Source: Dactylosporangium roseum
Lineage (GTDB): Bacteria; Actinomycetota; Actinomycetes; Mycobacteriales; Micromonosporaceae
Assembly (NCBI RefSeq): GCF_025264685.1
Contig: NZ_CP073721.1
Coordinates: 2,099,001 to 2,163,000, forward strand
Direction: 5' to 3'
Length of the DNA stretch: 64,000 bases
This document shows positions 44,814 to 53,783 of this stretch, piece by piece. The stretch's first letter is position 1. Each line of letters begins with the position of its first letter. Below the pieces are notes generated by a model. It worked only from the letters and a program-made list of their open reading frames with translations. It was not told where the DNA came from and made no database searches. The position numbers and the translations under genes were made by a program.

Positions 44814-45489
44814 CCACGGTGTTGGCCAGGTAGACGCCGCGCCGCCGGTCGAACGCGCCGCCGCACGTCACCAGCCGTAGCTGCGCGTGGTCCGCCGGCC
44901 CGTACACCAGGTCGGCGGGGAAGTCCGCCTTCGCGAACATCCGCACCGAGTCGACCCGGAACACCACCGTGGAGCCGTCCTCCCGGGCCACCGTCACCAG
45001 GTCGCCGGGCTTGAGCCGGCCCAGGTCGTAGAAGACGGCCGGGCCGCTGGCCGCCGTATCGACGTGACCCACCAGCACCGAGTTGCCGATCTCGCCGGGC
45101 GTCGGCCCCCGCCGGTACCATCCCACGTTCTTCGGGCTCTGCAGGGACGGTGCCTCCAGCATGCCGTCGCGGTCCACGTCGACGGCCTGCACCGGCGCGT
45201 CCACCTCGATCGTCCCGATGGCCAGCCGCGCCGGCGGCGACGCGGACAGGCCGGCCCCGCCCCGCGCCGTCGCGGCGCCGATGCCTGCGGAGGAGCCACC
45301 GTCAGCGGCGATGAACGGCGGCGGGCCGGATCCGCCGGTGAACGACGCGCCGATGAGCGACACGCCGCTGACCACGACGGCGATCAGGATCATGGCCGTG
45401 GCGGCACGCCAGGTGCCGTCCCGGCGCACGAGGAAGCGCGCCGGTGATCGATGGGAGCGCAGAGCGTGCCGGCTCCGGTACTCGGGCAC
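44779..45489 (-). CDS. Class F-like sortase
   Basis: A 236-aa membrane-anchored transpeptidase that would join sorting-signal proteins to the cell wall or act as a processing enzyme. One N-terminal helix (ATAMILIAVVVSGVSLIGAS) is followed by a Gly/Ser/Ala linker and the sortase barrel. The catalytic His lies in VLVGHVDTAASGPAVFYDL, Cys in LVTCGGAFDRRRGVYL, and Arg in that same segment. The short-linker form with TCGGAF is typical of actinobacterial class E/F sortases. A secreted protein is encoded just upstream, and an LPVTG mini-protein at 18042. Confidence 0.9.
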   Translation of the reverse strand: MPEYRSRHALRSHRSPARFLVRRDGTWRAATAMILIAVVVSGVSLIGASFTGGSGPPPFIAADGGSSAGIGAATARGGAGLSASPPARLAIGTIEVDAPVQAVDVDRDGMLEAPSLQSPKNVGWYRRGPTPGEIGNSVLVGHVDTAASGPAVFYDLGRLKPGDLVTVAREDGSTVVFRVDSVRMFAKADFPADLVYGPADHAQLRLVTCGGAFDRRRGVYLANTVVTATLTSWRQR

Positions 45490-45566
45490 GGATCAGCTCA
45501 CCGGCTCAGGTCACCGACCGGCCCCGCCGGTGTCGCTGGTCCCGCGGCTCCGGTCGTCGCTCCGGG

Positions 45567-46139
45567 TCACGACGGGCGGCCCCGGCGCAGGAGCAGCGCC
45601 CCGGCGGCGCCGATCACGAGGAGGCTGCCTCCGGTGGCCATCAGCGCGGCGTTCGCGCCCCGCGTGGTGGCACCGCCACCCGCCGGCACCCCGCCCGAGG
45701 GCGAGACGACGAGCTGGACGACCGAGGACGTGCCGTCGGCGCAGTCGAGGCTCACCAGGAACGTGCCCGGGCTCGTGGACTGCGGGATGTCCACGGACAG
45801 GGAGAAGACCCCGCTGGTCGAACCGGCCTGCATCGGGAGGCGCGCCGGCAGCCCCAGGACGGCCCCGGCGACGTCGGCGGAACGGACCCCGACGGCGCAC
45901 ACGATGCTGAATGTGACCCTTCCACCCGGCTGGACCGTCTCCGGGCTGACCGAACCGACCGGGCTTCCTGACGAGGTGCTTCCTGAAGAGGTGCTTCCCG
46001 GCGAGCTCGTTTCGGTCGCATTCGGCGAAACGCTCGCCGACGCACTCGGTGAGTCGGACGGCTCAGCCGCCGCCACGCCGGGCAGCACGAGGAGCGCGGT
46101 CACGCCACCGAGCGCGACGCCACTGAGGATTCGTCGCAT
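45567..46139 (-). CDS. Secreted Ser/Thr-rich protein with C-terminal anchor
   Basis: A 190-aa protein with a signal peptide (MRRILSGVALGGVTALLVLP, cleavage near GVAAAEP), a Ser/Pro/Thr linker, an Ig-like beta domain (VQPGGRVTFSIVCAVGVRSA to CADGTSSVVQLVVSP) and a C-terminal helix ending LLLRRGRPS. The end looks like a wall-sorting region, but no LPxTG or LAxTG pentapeptide is visible. It is 77 bp upstream of the sortase gene on the same strand and may be its partner or substrate. I start at the ATG of MRRIL rather than the longer frame. Confidence 0.75.
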   Translation of the reverse strand: MRRILSGVALGGVTALLVLPGVAAAEPSDSPSASASVSPNATETSSPGSTSSGSTSSGSPVGSVSPETVQPGGRVTFSIVCAVGVRSADVAGAVLGLPARLPMQAGSTSGVFSLSVDIPQSTSPGTFLVSLDCADGTSSVVQLVVSPSGGVPAGGGATTRGANAALMATGGSLLVIGAAGALLLRRGRPS

Positions 46140-46363
46140 GGGTCCATTGGCCGGGACTCCCGGGTGACTGCTGAACACCCGCCCCGGGCGATCATGCCCG
46201 CTCGTCGTACTCCGGGTGACACGATGACGGGTGGCGAGTCGCCGACAAGATCAATGCTGGCGGACCACCACTTCGATCGCGAGCGGGGTCGGGCCGGACC
46301 CGATCACCTTTCGTCAGGAGCCGGCCCCGGGACCGGTTCCGGCCGCATTGTCCGGTCGGCGCG

Positions 46364-46526
46364 ATGCCGCTCAACCCGAGTGTGACCAATTTCCGCACCG
46401 GGAACGAGCGGGCGGATCGAGTCCGGCACCGGTGTCCTGGCCGGCCGCACGTTCTCCTGGTCGGACACCCAGCGCTACCGGATCGGGGCCCGGCCACTCG
46501 CGGCCGCCGAATCGCCGTCCCGGTGA
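46364..46526 (+). pseudogene. Degraded haem-catalase fragment
   Basis: One frame reads LNPSVTNFRTGNERA, resembling the catalase segment LNRNPxNYFAEVEQA. After a frame change the sequence reads GTGVLAGRTFSWSDTQRYRI, resembling the haem-proximal segment of catalases (LQGRLFSYxDTQRYRLG) that contains the tyrosine ligand region. The frame then drifts and stops. The fragment has no intact flanks, so it is a relic. No other gene is evident in 46140-46718. Confidence 0.45.
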
Positions 46527-46718
46527 GGACGTGCTGGTCAGCACCGACCAGGACGTGTCCAGGTGTCGTTACGGCGGCGCCGACCGCGACGGCCGATCCG
46601 CACGTCGACTACGGGCCGTAGACCCTTGCCGGGCCGAGGGAGGACGACGACCTGGTGCGCATTCGCACCGACCTGCTCCCGCGATGCGACAAGGTGGGCC
46701 CAGGAAAAGATGGTCTGA

Positions 46719-46859
46719 CACTTCCGGCAGTGCGACGATGAATTTGGGCGGTGCTTGGCCGAAGTTTTCGGCCTCGACCACGACGTCGTCAAGGCCTACC
46801 CGGACGCCCCTGCGCCTCGGGTGTTCTTGACGACCCTGCCTTTGGCGCGTTACGAGTAG
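46719..46859 (+). pseudogene. 3' end of a decayed reading frame
   Basis: After a TGA, the frame HFRQCDDEFGRCLAEVFGLD to VFLTTLPLARYE-stop has a plausible protein composition and is followed by a hairpin. It may be the C-terminal relic of the same catalase gene (compare HFxQAGDFYR) or of another gene. It has no start codon of its own. Confidence 0.3.
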
Positions 46860-46875
46860 GAAATATCGCAGTGAC

Positions 46876-46899
46876 GCGCCCCGCCGCACGGCGGGGCGC
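46876..46899. terminator. GC-rich hairpin
   Basis: GCGCCCCGCC and GGCGGGGCGC form a perfect 10-bp stem with a 4-nt loop, 17 bp after the stop of the decayed frame. There is no T-run. A second, smaller hairpin (CGGCGC/GCGCCG at 46922-46938) lies between this and citrate synthase. Confidence 0.55.
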
Positions 46900-46999
46900 A
46901 TTCATCTGAAATCCTGCCCGGCGGCGCCATAAGCGCCGGTCGTGGGCAATGACGGCCGCGGCCAGAGCCGGACTGCGGGACGAGACGGGAACGACGCGC

Positions 47000-48283
47000 A
47001 TGAGTGAGTACAAGATCACCCACCCGGATGGCGAGCTCGATCTTCCGGTACACAAAGCGACCGAAGGACCTTCCGGGCTCGAGATCAGCAAGCTGCTCAA
47101 GGAGACCGAGCAGGTCACGCTCGACACGGGTTTCGTCAACACCGCGTCCTGCGTTTCGTCGATCACCTACATCGACGGTGACCAGGGCATCCTGCGGTAC
47201 CGCGGATATCCCATCGAGCAGCTCGCCGAGCGGTCCAGCTTCCTCGAGACGTCCTACCTGCTGATCCACGGTGAGCTGCCGACCAGCCAGCAGCTCGCCG
47301 AGTTCACCGACCGCATCCAGCACCACACGCTCCTGCACGAGGAGCTGCGCCGGTTCTTCGACGGCTTCCCCCGCGACGCTCACCCCATGGCGGTGCTCTC
47401 GTCCGCGGTGAGCGCGCTGTCGACCTTCTACCAGGACAGCCTCAACCCGTTCGACGACGAGCAGGTCGAGATCTCCACGATCCGGCTCATGGCCAAGGTG
47501 CCGACCATCGCGTCGTACGCCTACAAGAAGGCCATCGGCCAGCCGATGCTCTACCCGGACAACTCCCTCGGCTACGTCGAGAACTTCCTGCGCATGACCT
47601 TCGGCGTGCCCGCCACCCCGTATGAGATCGACCCGGTCGTGGTCAAGGTCCTCGACATGCTCCTGCTGCTGCACGCCGACCACGAGCAGAACTGCTCCAC
47701 CTCGACGGTCCGCCTCGTCGGCTCCAGCCAGGCCAACCTCTTCGCCTCCGTCTCCGCGGGCGTCAACGCGCTCTTCGGTCCGCTGCACGGCGGCGCCAAC
47801 CAGGCCGTCCTGGAGATGCTCCAGCACATCCAGTCCGACGGCGGCGACGTCAGCGCCTTCGTCCGCAAGGTCAAGAACAAGGAGGACGGCGTCCGGCTCA
47901 TGGGCTTCGGCCACCGGGTCTACAAGAACTACGACCCGCGCGCCGCCCTGGTCAAGAAGGCCGCCCAGGACGTGCTCGGCCGCATGGCCAAGCCCGACCC
48001 GCTGCTCGACCTGGCGATGGAGCTCGAGGAGATCGCGCTGGCCGACGACTTCTTCGTCTCCCGGAAGCTGTACCCCAACGTCGACTTCTACACCGGCCTC
48101 ATCTACAAGGCGATGGGCTTCCCGACCACCATGTTCACCGTGCTCTTCGCGCTCGGCCGGCTCCCCGGCTGGATCGCCCAGTGGCGCGAGATGATCAAGG
48201 ATCCGGACACCAAGATCGGCCGTCCCCGGCAGGTCTACATCGGTTACGGGCAACGGGATTACGCCCCGATTGCCGGTCGGTAA
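47000..48283 (+). CDS. gltA: Citrate synthase
   Basis: A 427-aa type II (hexameric) citrate synthase, joining acetyl-CoA and oxaloacetate in the TCA cycle. The catalytic triad is intact: His in LFGPLHGGANQ, His in MGFGHRVYKNYDPRA and Asp in KLYPNVDFYTGLIY. The N-terminal small domain (ITYIDGDQGILRYRGYPIEQ) is typical of the actinobacterial GltA type. I chose the ATG of MSEYKITHP; the open frame starts 17 codons earlier without family similarity. It stands alone, consistent with a housekeeping gene. Confidence 0.96.
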   Translation: MSEYKITHPDGELDLPVHKATEGPSGLEISKLLKETEQVTLDTGFVNTASCVSSITYIDGDQGILRYRGYPIEQLAERSSFLETSYLLIHGELPTSQQLAEFTDRIQHHTLLHEELRRFFDGFPRDAHPMAVLSSAVSALSTFYQDSLNPFDDEQVEISTIRLMAKVPTIASYAYKKAIGQPMLYPDNSLGYVENFLRMTFGVPATPYEIDPVVVKVLDMLLLLHADHEQNCSTSTVRLVGSSQANLFASVSAGVNALFGPLHGGANQAVLEMLQHIQSDGGDVSAFVRKVKNKEDGVRLMGFGHRVYKNYDPRAALVKKAAQDVLGRMAKPDPLLDLAMELEEIALADDFFVSRKLYPNVDFYTGLIYKAMGFPTTMFTVLFALGRLPGWIAQWREMIKDPDTKIGRPRQVYIGYGQRDYAPIAGR

Positions 48284-48405
48284 AGACCCGCAGCGCCAAC
48301 CGGTTCTTGCTCGTTTGTCTACTTGACGGAGATCGACCCCGGCTGTCTCATACATGAGTCCGTTGGGGTCGTTGTCCGTTTTCGACAGGGAGCATTCGGA
48401 GCCAC

Positions 48406-49071
48406 ATGAGCGCGCCAACGTTGTCGCCGCTACTCACCGCGGCCGTGCAGGACCGGACGTCCGGGGCGACCGGCGTGGCCCGGCAGGTGCTCGACGGACT
48501 CGCCGAGTTCGTGCACGACCCGCCCGCCTTGCGGGCCGTGGTGGCCCCGCTGCCCGGACTCCTGCCCGGATACGCCTCGATGTGGCACATCGCTCGCGCC
48601 GCGAACAGCGACGACCCGGGCCCCGCGCTGCGGGCGATCCGGGAGCAGCTCGACCGTGACGTCGAGCTGAGCGTCGGCCTGGCCACGCGCCTGCTGCGGG
48701 CGCGCGGCGGCTGGGTGTGCACCGCGCCGAGCAGCGCCCTCGTCAAGGCCGTCGCGGCCGGCCTGCCGACCGGCACGGTGGACACCCCTGGCACGGAGGG
48801 TCTCCAGCCGGTCACCGGGCTGGCCGGCGCCGACGCCATCAGCCCGACCCGGGTCCTCAACATCAAGGGCACGCTGGCCCTGGCCCGCGGCGTCCCGACG
48901 GTCATCGTCACGACGTCGCTCAAACTGGTGCCGGAGAACGTGTTCGCCGGACTCGGCTCACCGCTGTTCGAGCGGATCCCGCTCGACGCGTTCTGGGCCG
49001 TGGTGCTGGACGGCGAACTGCTGACGCCGGCCGAGGTGGCCCGCCGCGCCGCGCTGCTGCCGTCGGCGTAG
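48406..49071 (+). CDS. IF-2B-like-fold hypothetical protein
   Basis: A 221-aa protein. Its C-terminal half (GADAISPTRVLNIKGTLALA, then ARGVPTVIVTTSLKLVPENV and FERIPLDAFWAVVLDGELLT) resembles the eIF-2B/MtnA-like fold, where GAD and K residues line a phosphosugar site. The N-terminal half is helical and unassigned. The ATG is supported by a GGAG nine bases upstream. No catalytic assignment is possible; it may bind a small phosphorylated ligand. A 12-bp tandem repeat follows the stop codon. Confidence 0.65.
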   Translation: MSAPTLSPLLTAAVQDRTSGATGVARQVLDGLAEFVHDPPALRAVVAPLPGLLPGYASMWHIARAANSDDPGPALRAIREQLDRDVELSVGLATRLLRARGGWVCTAPSSALVKAVAAGLPTGTVDTPGTEGLQPVTGLAGADAISPTRVLNIKGTLALARGVPTVIVTTSLKLVPENVFAGLGSPLFERIPLDAFWAVVLDGELLTPAEVARRAALLPSA

Positions 49072-49078
49072 CGGTTCG

Positions 49079-49143
49079 CCCCGCTCGTTCGTCCGCTCCT
49101 TCGTCCGCTCCTTCGTCCGCTCCTTCGTCCGCTCCTTCGTGCG
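49079..49143. repeat. 12-bp tandem repeat, about five units
   Basis: CGTCCGCTCCTT repeats four times perfectly and once with a change, starting about 7 bp after the preceding stop codon. Confidence 0.9.
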
Positions 49144-49332
49144 TTCAGCGGCCGGGTGGATCCGTTCGTGCACGACGAGTGCACCGACCGTCGTCCTGAT
49201 TCTGTTGGCACGCCACCATTTGTTCGATCGTGCGCAGTCCGCACCTCCACATTGGACAGATCCCCACGGACGCCAAGACGGTACGGTTGAGGGGCTGTGC
49301 AGTGGCTTCGGTTGGGAGTACATTGCGTGCAT

Positions 49333-49436
49333 CCCAAGGACGGCCGGGGCCGCCGCTTCCCCCGTGGTGGCGGCCCCGGTCTTGGGTCGCGGCTCCGGAG
49401 TGTTGCGTGTCCGTCGATGGGACACCACATCGCAAC
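49333..49436. other. Two adjacent strong hairpins, possible structured RNA
   Basis: The first has an 11-bp stem (CCGGGGCCGCC with GGCGGCCCCGG), extended outward by CCCAAG/CTTGGG with a bulge. The second pairs GTTGCG with CGCAAC and GTGTCC with GGACAC. They lie in a 490-bp gap without a convincing gene. No T-run follows. They could be terminators, a small RNA or part of a leader. Confidence 0.35.
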
Positions 49437-49563
49437 GGCCGCTGTCGAAACCCGCGCCCGGCGGGAGTCGCCGAAGGCCCCGTGCGCACGCCGACGGTCC
49501 GGGCCGCCTCCGCGGAGGGTGGCGTTCATCGGCGGCCTGATCGTCCGCGCTGCTGGTGGGCCG

Positions 49564-49980
49564 CTATCGCAGCTCCTGTAGCCCCATCATCCCGGTGCCC
49601 ATCACCCCGGTGCCCATTGCCCCGGCGCCCGACACCGGGGCGTCCTCGGGCAGGTCGGGCAGCCCGAACAGCTCCGTCAGCCCGGTCACCTGCAACAGCC
49701 GGTGCACAAATGGTGACGGACTGCGCACTTCCATGCGGCCGCCGAACTCGCGGGCCTTGTTGTTGACGGCGACCAGCGTGCCGATCCCGATCGAATCCAT
49801 GAACGGGACCCGCCGCAGGTCTACCGTGAGCAGGTGGGGACGGTACGCCTCCACCGTCTCGAGCACCACCGAACGCAGCGCTCCCACTGTCGCCGCCTCC
49901 AGCGGCCCGAGAACTTCCACCACGATCGTGCTGTCCGAACCCTCCCCGGAGCGGTGCGTCCGGACCATAGCGTCGCCCAT
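49564..49980 (-). CDS. STAS-domain anti-sigma factor antagonist
   Basis: A 138-aa protein with a STAS fold: a STIVVEVLGPLEAATVGALR strand-helix start and the phosphorylation motif VPFMDSIGIGTLVAVNNKAR, whose Ser is the usual target of an anti-sigma kinase. A short Gly/Met repeat (GTGVMGTGMMG) precedes the C-terminus. It should release a sigma factor by binding an anti-sigma partner when unphosphorylated. The ATG of MGDAMVRT was chosen over a longer frame running into the exchanger gene. It lies 35 bp downstream of that gene. Confidence 0.88.
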   Translation of the reverse strand: MGDAMVRTHRSGEGSDSTIVVEVLGPLEAATVGALRSVVLETVEAYRPHLLTVDLRRVPFMDSIGIGTLVAVNNKAREFGGRMEVRSPSPFVHRLLQVTGLTELFGLPDLPEDAPVSGAGAMGTGVMGTGMMGLQELR

Positions 49981-50015
49981 TCGACCCGCGTACCCAGCGC
50001 GCCGGATCGGAAACG

Positions 50016-50981
50016 TCACGGATTCGCGGAGATCAACAGGGGGAGCATCAGCGCGTACGAGCAGAGCAGCACCGCCGCCTCCGGTCGGGTGATGCGGTTG
50101 CCGCGCTTGAGCAGCAGCCACGCGAGCACCCCGACGCCCACCATCGCGGTCACCGCGGCGAACCCGAACGGCGCGATCGTGTCCTCGCCGGCCGCCAGCC
50201 CGACGACCGCCCCGCCGATCAAGCTGTTGAACAGGTTGCTGCCCAGCAGGTTGCCGACCATCAGGTCACCTTGGCCGCGCCGCTGCGCCTGCACCGCGGT
50301 CATCAGCTCCGGCAGTGCCGTGCCGCCCGCCAGCAGTGTGAACCCGATGACGGTGTCGCTCACCCCCCACCGGTGCGCCAGGGTGCTCGCGTTGGCCACC
50401 AGCAGTTGCGCGCCACCCAGCGTCGCGGCGAGCCCGACGAGGGTCCGGACGGCCTCCACCCACCAGCGGCCGGGCGGCGGGGAGGGCTCGACGAACGCCG
50501 CCACGTCGTCCGGCAGCGGATCATTTGGCGGTACGCGCGAAAGGCGCACCAACAGCACCAACGCGCCGACGGTCAGGATCGCGAGCAGTACACCCGCGAC
50601 GAACTTCATGCCCACGAGCGCGAACGCCCCGAAGACCGCCACGCTGGCTACCATCAGCGGCGCCTCGCGAACCGGCACCGACGAACGGACCACCACCGGC
50701 GAGACGACGGCGACGACGCCGAGGATCAGCGTCACGTTGAGAATGTTCGACCCGACGAGGCTGCCCAGCGCCAGCCCCGCGTTGTCCCGCACGGCGGCGA
50801 CGCCCGACGCGACGAACTCGGGGGCGCTCGTGCCCAAGCCGATCACCACGACCCCGACGATCACCGGCGCCACCCGCAGGACCGTGGCCAGCCGCCCGGC
50901 ACCCACGACGAGCTGGTCCGCGCCGACGGCCAGCACGGCAAGACCGACGATGCCGAGCCCGATCACCACCAGGGTCGACAT
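50016..50981 (-). CDS. Sodium/calcium exchanger-family protein (CaCA)
   Basis: A 321-aa membrane antiporter with about ten helices. The two alpha-repeats are clear: GLGTSAPEFVASGVAAVRDN with SLVGSNILNVTLILG, and GGTALPELMTAVQAQRRGQG with NLLGSNLFNSLIGG. These hold the acidic residues that bind cations in YrbG/NCX-type exchangers. A charged central loop separates the halves. The ATG of MSTLVVIGLG is the family start. The likely role is calcium efflux, but ion specificity is not certain. Confidence 0.93.
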   Translation of the reverse strand: MSTLVVIGLGIVGLAVLAVGADQLVVGAGRLATVLRVAPVIVGVVVIGLGTSAPEFVASGVAAVRDNAGLALGSLVGSNILNVTLILGVVAVVSPVVVRSSVPVREAPLMVASVAVFGAFALVGMKFVAGVLLAILTVGALVLLVRLSRVPPNDPLPDDVAAFVEPSPPPGRWWVEAVRTLVGLAATLGGAQLLVANASTLAHRWGVSDTVIGFTLLAGGTALPELMTAVQAQRRGQGDLMVGNLLGSNLFNSLIGGAVVGLAAGEDTIAPFGFAAVTAMVGVGVLAWLLLKRGNRITRPEAAVLLCSYALMLPLLISANP

Positions 50982-51320
50982 CCGCCTCCTCTGTCCGCCT
51001 TCGGCCGCTCGTCTTCCGCCCGTGATCAGCGCTTGTGGTCCCGGGTGTGCCTGGCTCGAAACCATACCGTCCGGCGTGCTCCGCACTCCGGCTGGCGTCG
51101 CCGCCCAGGCCCCGCCCCCGAGATGCTTGGGACCGCTCCCGGCGAATTGACAGGGTTCACGGGTGGCGGAATGTGCTGGAGGGCTCTACAGTTTTCTTCG
51201 AGACCGGCGTCTTCCCCCGTGGATGCCGGTCTCACCATTTCTCGTGGCCGCTGGGCGCTCGTCCTCCAATGTGGACGCCCCGTGCGCGGCACGTGGACCT
51301 CTGGAGGGGAGGGGTCACCG

Positions 51321-52340
51321 TTGCGGTGCCCACGCTGTGGCGCCACCGGGATCGACGCCACTGGCAACTGCGTCCAGTGCCGCTTGTTCCTCGGCATCCC
51401 CCCGGCTCAGTCTGCGGCTCAGCCCGAGTCCACGGCCCACCTCCAGCCCCAGTCCGAGGCCCAGCCCCAGTCTCCGGCCCACCTTCATCCCCAGCCCTCG
51501 GCTCAGCCCCAGCCCCCGGCTCAGCCCCATTCCCCGGCCCAGGCCGTGCCGGTGCCCGGTGCGCCGCCTCCCGTGGCGCCGGCGCAGTCCCCGCCGACGG
51601 GAGCGCTCCCGGCTCCGCCGGCCTACGGCCCACCACCGGCGGCACCGCCGTCGACCGGGCGAAACCCGCTGCTGATTCCCGGCTTGATCTTCGGTGTCGT
51701 CTGTCTGGTACTCATCGGTGCCGTCATCGTCTACGCCGCCTCCGGTGGCGGGGAGGCGACACCCGTCAACGCGGCACCGTCCCTGAGCCGCACCCCGCCC
51801 GCCACCGCATCCCCGTCCGCCACCGGCTCGGCGGACGTTCCAGGTGCGGAACCGTCGGCGTCCACCGGCTCCTCGGTCGTCCCCGGCGCCACGCCCAGCG
51901 CGTCGGCCGACTCGCTCGCCGCCTGCGTGCTCGGGGTCTGGCTGGAGGAGAAGCGCGACGAGCAGGTCACCGTCCGCAACACCGGCGTGTTCCCGTTCCA
52001 CAGCAGCGGCACCTACCAGCGGTACAGCGACACCGGCCGCGCGGTCTTCGACTACGGCGACGGCATCCACATGACCGGCACCAACGGCACGTCCAAGTTC
52101 GACTACGTCTTCAGCGGCTTCATCAGCTACAGCTTCAACGTCGAGAACGGCATGCTGCTCTTCGCCTCCCCACGCCCCAGCGGCACCGAGACGTTCATCC
52201 GCAACGGCAGGCAGGATTTCCGCGGCAGCCTGGGTCCCCACATGCCCCAGCCCCTGCGGATCAACTGCGGCCCGGTCGCGATGAGCCTGACGAACGACGT
52301 CATGACAATCCAGTTGAAGCGGACCAGCAGCGTACGATGA
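51321..52340 (+). CDS. Zinc-ribbon, Pro/Gln-rich, single-pass membrane protein
   Basis: A 339-aa protein. A short zinc ribbon (LRCPRCGATGIDATGNCVQC) opens it; then a Pro/Gln/Ala repeat region of about 80 residues, a transmembrane helix (LLIPGLIFGVVCLVLIGAVI), a Ser/Thr/Pro extracellular linker and a lipocalin-like beta domain (TYQRYSDTGRAVFDYGDGIH) of about 130 residues. I place the start at a TTG because GGAGGGGAGGGG lies immediately upstream and nothing before it resembles protein. Actinomycetes have many such proteins of unknown function. The gap 50982-51320 upstream shows no gene. Confidence 0.72.
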   Translation: MRCPRCGATGIDATGNCVQCRLFLGIPPAQSAAQPESTAHLQPQSEAQPQSPAHLHPQPSAQPQPPAQPHSPAQAVPVPGAPPPVAPAQSPPTGALPAPPAYGPPPAAPPSTGRNPLLIPGLIFGVVCLVLIGAVIVYAASGGGEATPVNAAPSLSRTPPATASPSATGSADVPGAEPSASTGSSVVPGATPSASADSLAACVLGVWLEEKRDEQVTVRNTGVFPFHSSGTYQRYSDTGRAVFDYGDGIHMTGTNGTSKFDYVFSGFISYSFNVENGMLLFASPRPSGTETFIRNGRQDFRGSLGPHMPQPLRINCGPVAMSLTNDVMTIQLKRTSSVR

Positions 52341-52410
52341 CGGTGCGCGGCTGAGGGCCGGCCCAGAGCACCCGATGACCCCGGTGGCCATGCGGCCCTC
52401 GGCGGACTCG

Positions 52411-52508
52411 GCAGTCCGTCCGTCCCTCGCCGCTCGTCCGTCCCTCGCCGCTCCTCCGATCGCGCCGTTCCGATCAGGAGGCCGTTCCCGATCAGGCCGT
52501 CCCGATCA
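52411..52508. repeat. Short tandem repeats upstream of the CheY-like gene
   Basis: CGTCCGTCCCTCGCCGCT occurs twice in tandem, followed by three variants of CCGTTCCCGATCAGG. They occupy most of the leader region of the following response-regulator gene. Confidence 0.75.
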
Positions 52509-52598
52509 CGTTTTGTGCTCACGCCTTCCCGATCGTGCCTTGCTCAGGATCGCCGCCCTCCGGCCGATGGGGCTGGTCGGAGAGAGGGGGAAGCCTGC

Positions 52599-53015
52599 AT
52601 GGACACCAAGCTCGCCATGGTCATCGACGACTCGCGCGCCATGAGGGGCATCCTGAGACGGATCCTGCTGCCCCTCGGGTTCGTGGTGCGCGAGGCGACG
52701 AACGGTAAAAACGCGCTCGACCAGATCTGGGACGACAACCTGCAGCCGGGGCTGGCCCTCATCGACTGGAACATGCCGGAGATGAACGGGCTTGAGTTTG
52801 TCGTGGCCGTACGCAAGCAGAAGCACCTCCGCCAGATGACCCTCATGATGGTGACGACCGAGAGCGAACACGGCCAGATCGTGCGTGCCCTCGCCGCGGG
52901 AGCACACGAGTACGTGATCAAGCCGTTCACCGCCGACGCGATCGTGGCCAAGCTGACCTACCTCGGCCTCGTGCCGCTCTCGCCGACGACGGAGGCGACC
53001 GGCTCACCCGCCTGA
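52599..53015 (+). CDS. CheY-like single-domain response regulator
   Basis: A 138-aa receiver domain with no output domain. The acidic pair IDDSRA, phospho-acceptor Asp56 in LALIDWNMPEMNG, Thr in LMMVTTESE and Lys in EYVIKPFTADA are all present. The ATG is preceded by a strong AGAGAGGGGG. It may act by protein-protein contact, as CheY does, but no chemotaxis genes are in view. It stands alone on the strand. Confidence 0.93.
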   Translation: MDTKLAMVIDDSRAMRGILRRILLPLGFVVREATNGKNALDQIWDDNLQPGLALIDWNMPEMNGLEFVVAVRKQKHLRQMTLMMVTTESEHGQIVRALAAGAHEYVIKPFTADAIVAKLTYLGLVPLSPTTEATGSPA

Positions 53016-53112
53016 CGTCGCTGTTCCCGTTGTGAGATCTTGACCTGAAACGCGCTCGTCTTGGTCCGATAGGCGACGGAAGAACCCCACCCGCCGTCGT
53101 ACCGTGCGACAC

Positions 53113-53742
53113 ATGACGATCGACTTCCCGCACGGCTGGTGGGGCACCGACCTGGGCAGCGCCCGGATGAGCATGGGCACGTACGAGCTCTACCCCACCG
53201 AGAGCCTGCCGGTCGTCGACGAGTCTCGCTTCGACGGTACGTTCGGCTGGCTCGTCCCCGGCGCCCCGCACGACCCGCTGCGAACCATGGAGGTCGCCGC
53301 CCTCGAGCAGCACGTCGAGCTGCCGCCGGCCTTCAAGCGGTTCATGGGCAGCCAGGTGCTGATGGACTCGATCCCGTCCTGCACCGGCTGCGACTTCGAT
53401 CTGGCGCCGCGTCCGGTGCCCAGCCCGGTCGAGCCCGAGGCCCAGCTCGTCCGGTTCCTGCGCGATCAGCAGGACTGCGTGATCTGGTACCTCTACCTGC
53501 GCCCCGGCGCCGAACCGTTTGTGATCGCCTCGCCCTGGCTGCTCGAGATCGTCGGGCTGGAGGAGGTCGACCCCGACACGCTGATCGCCAACATGGTCCG
53601 CTCAGCGAACGGGTTCGAGCAGTTCATCCACCGCTTCTGGCTGGAGAACTCGCTGTGGTTCAGCGTCAACGAGGGCGACGAGTCCACCCACGAGATGGAC
53701 CTGTACCTGGCGCACTACACGACGGCCGGCAGCCGCGGCTGA
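53113..53742 (+). CDS. SMI1/KNR4-like hypothetical protein
   Basis: A 209-aa soluble protein. The segment EVAALEQHVELPPAFKRFMG resembles the helix of the SMI1/KNR4 (SUKH) fold, and the C-terminal half (VIWYLYLRPGAEPFVIASPW; FIHRFWLENSLWFSVNEG) is rich in Trp/Phe as in that superfamily. SUKH proteins are often immunity proteins, but no toxin is adjacent. I prefer the ATG of MTIDFPHGWW over a GTG three codons upstream. The function is not established. Confidence 0.62.
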   Translation: MTIDFPHGWWGTDLGSARMSMGTYELYPTESLPVVDESRFDGTFGWLVPGAPHDPLRTMEVAALEQHVELPPAFKRFMGSQVLMDSIPSCTGCDFDLAPRPVPSPVEPEAQLVRFLRDQQDCVIWYLYLRPGAEPFVIASPWLLEIVGLEEVDPDTLIANMVRSANGFEQFIHRFWLENSLWFSVNEGDESTHEMDLYLAHYTTAGSRG

Positions 53743-53783
53743 GGCGCGCGCATCAAACCCTGCCCCGGTGCGGACTAAATATC

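Noticed and set aside
46569..46901. A 110-codon minus-strand gene upstream of citrate synthase
   Set aside because: It has no ribosome-binding site, an Arg/Pro-rich composition typical of shadows, and it overlaps better-supported relics on the other strand.
49333..49436. A 6C RNA
   Set aside because: Only one of the two hairpins has a C-rich loop, and its run is shorter than the six or more C expected in both loops.
49297..49581. A 94-codon plus-strand gene
   Set aside because: It overlaps the STAS gene end and the two hairpins, and its Arg/Gly/Pro composition shows no protein family resemblance.
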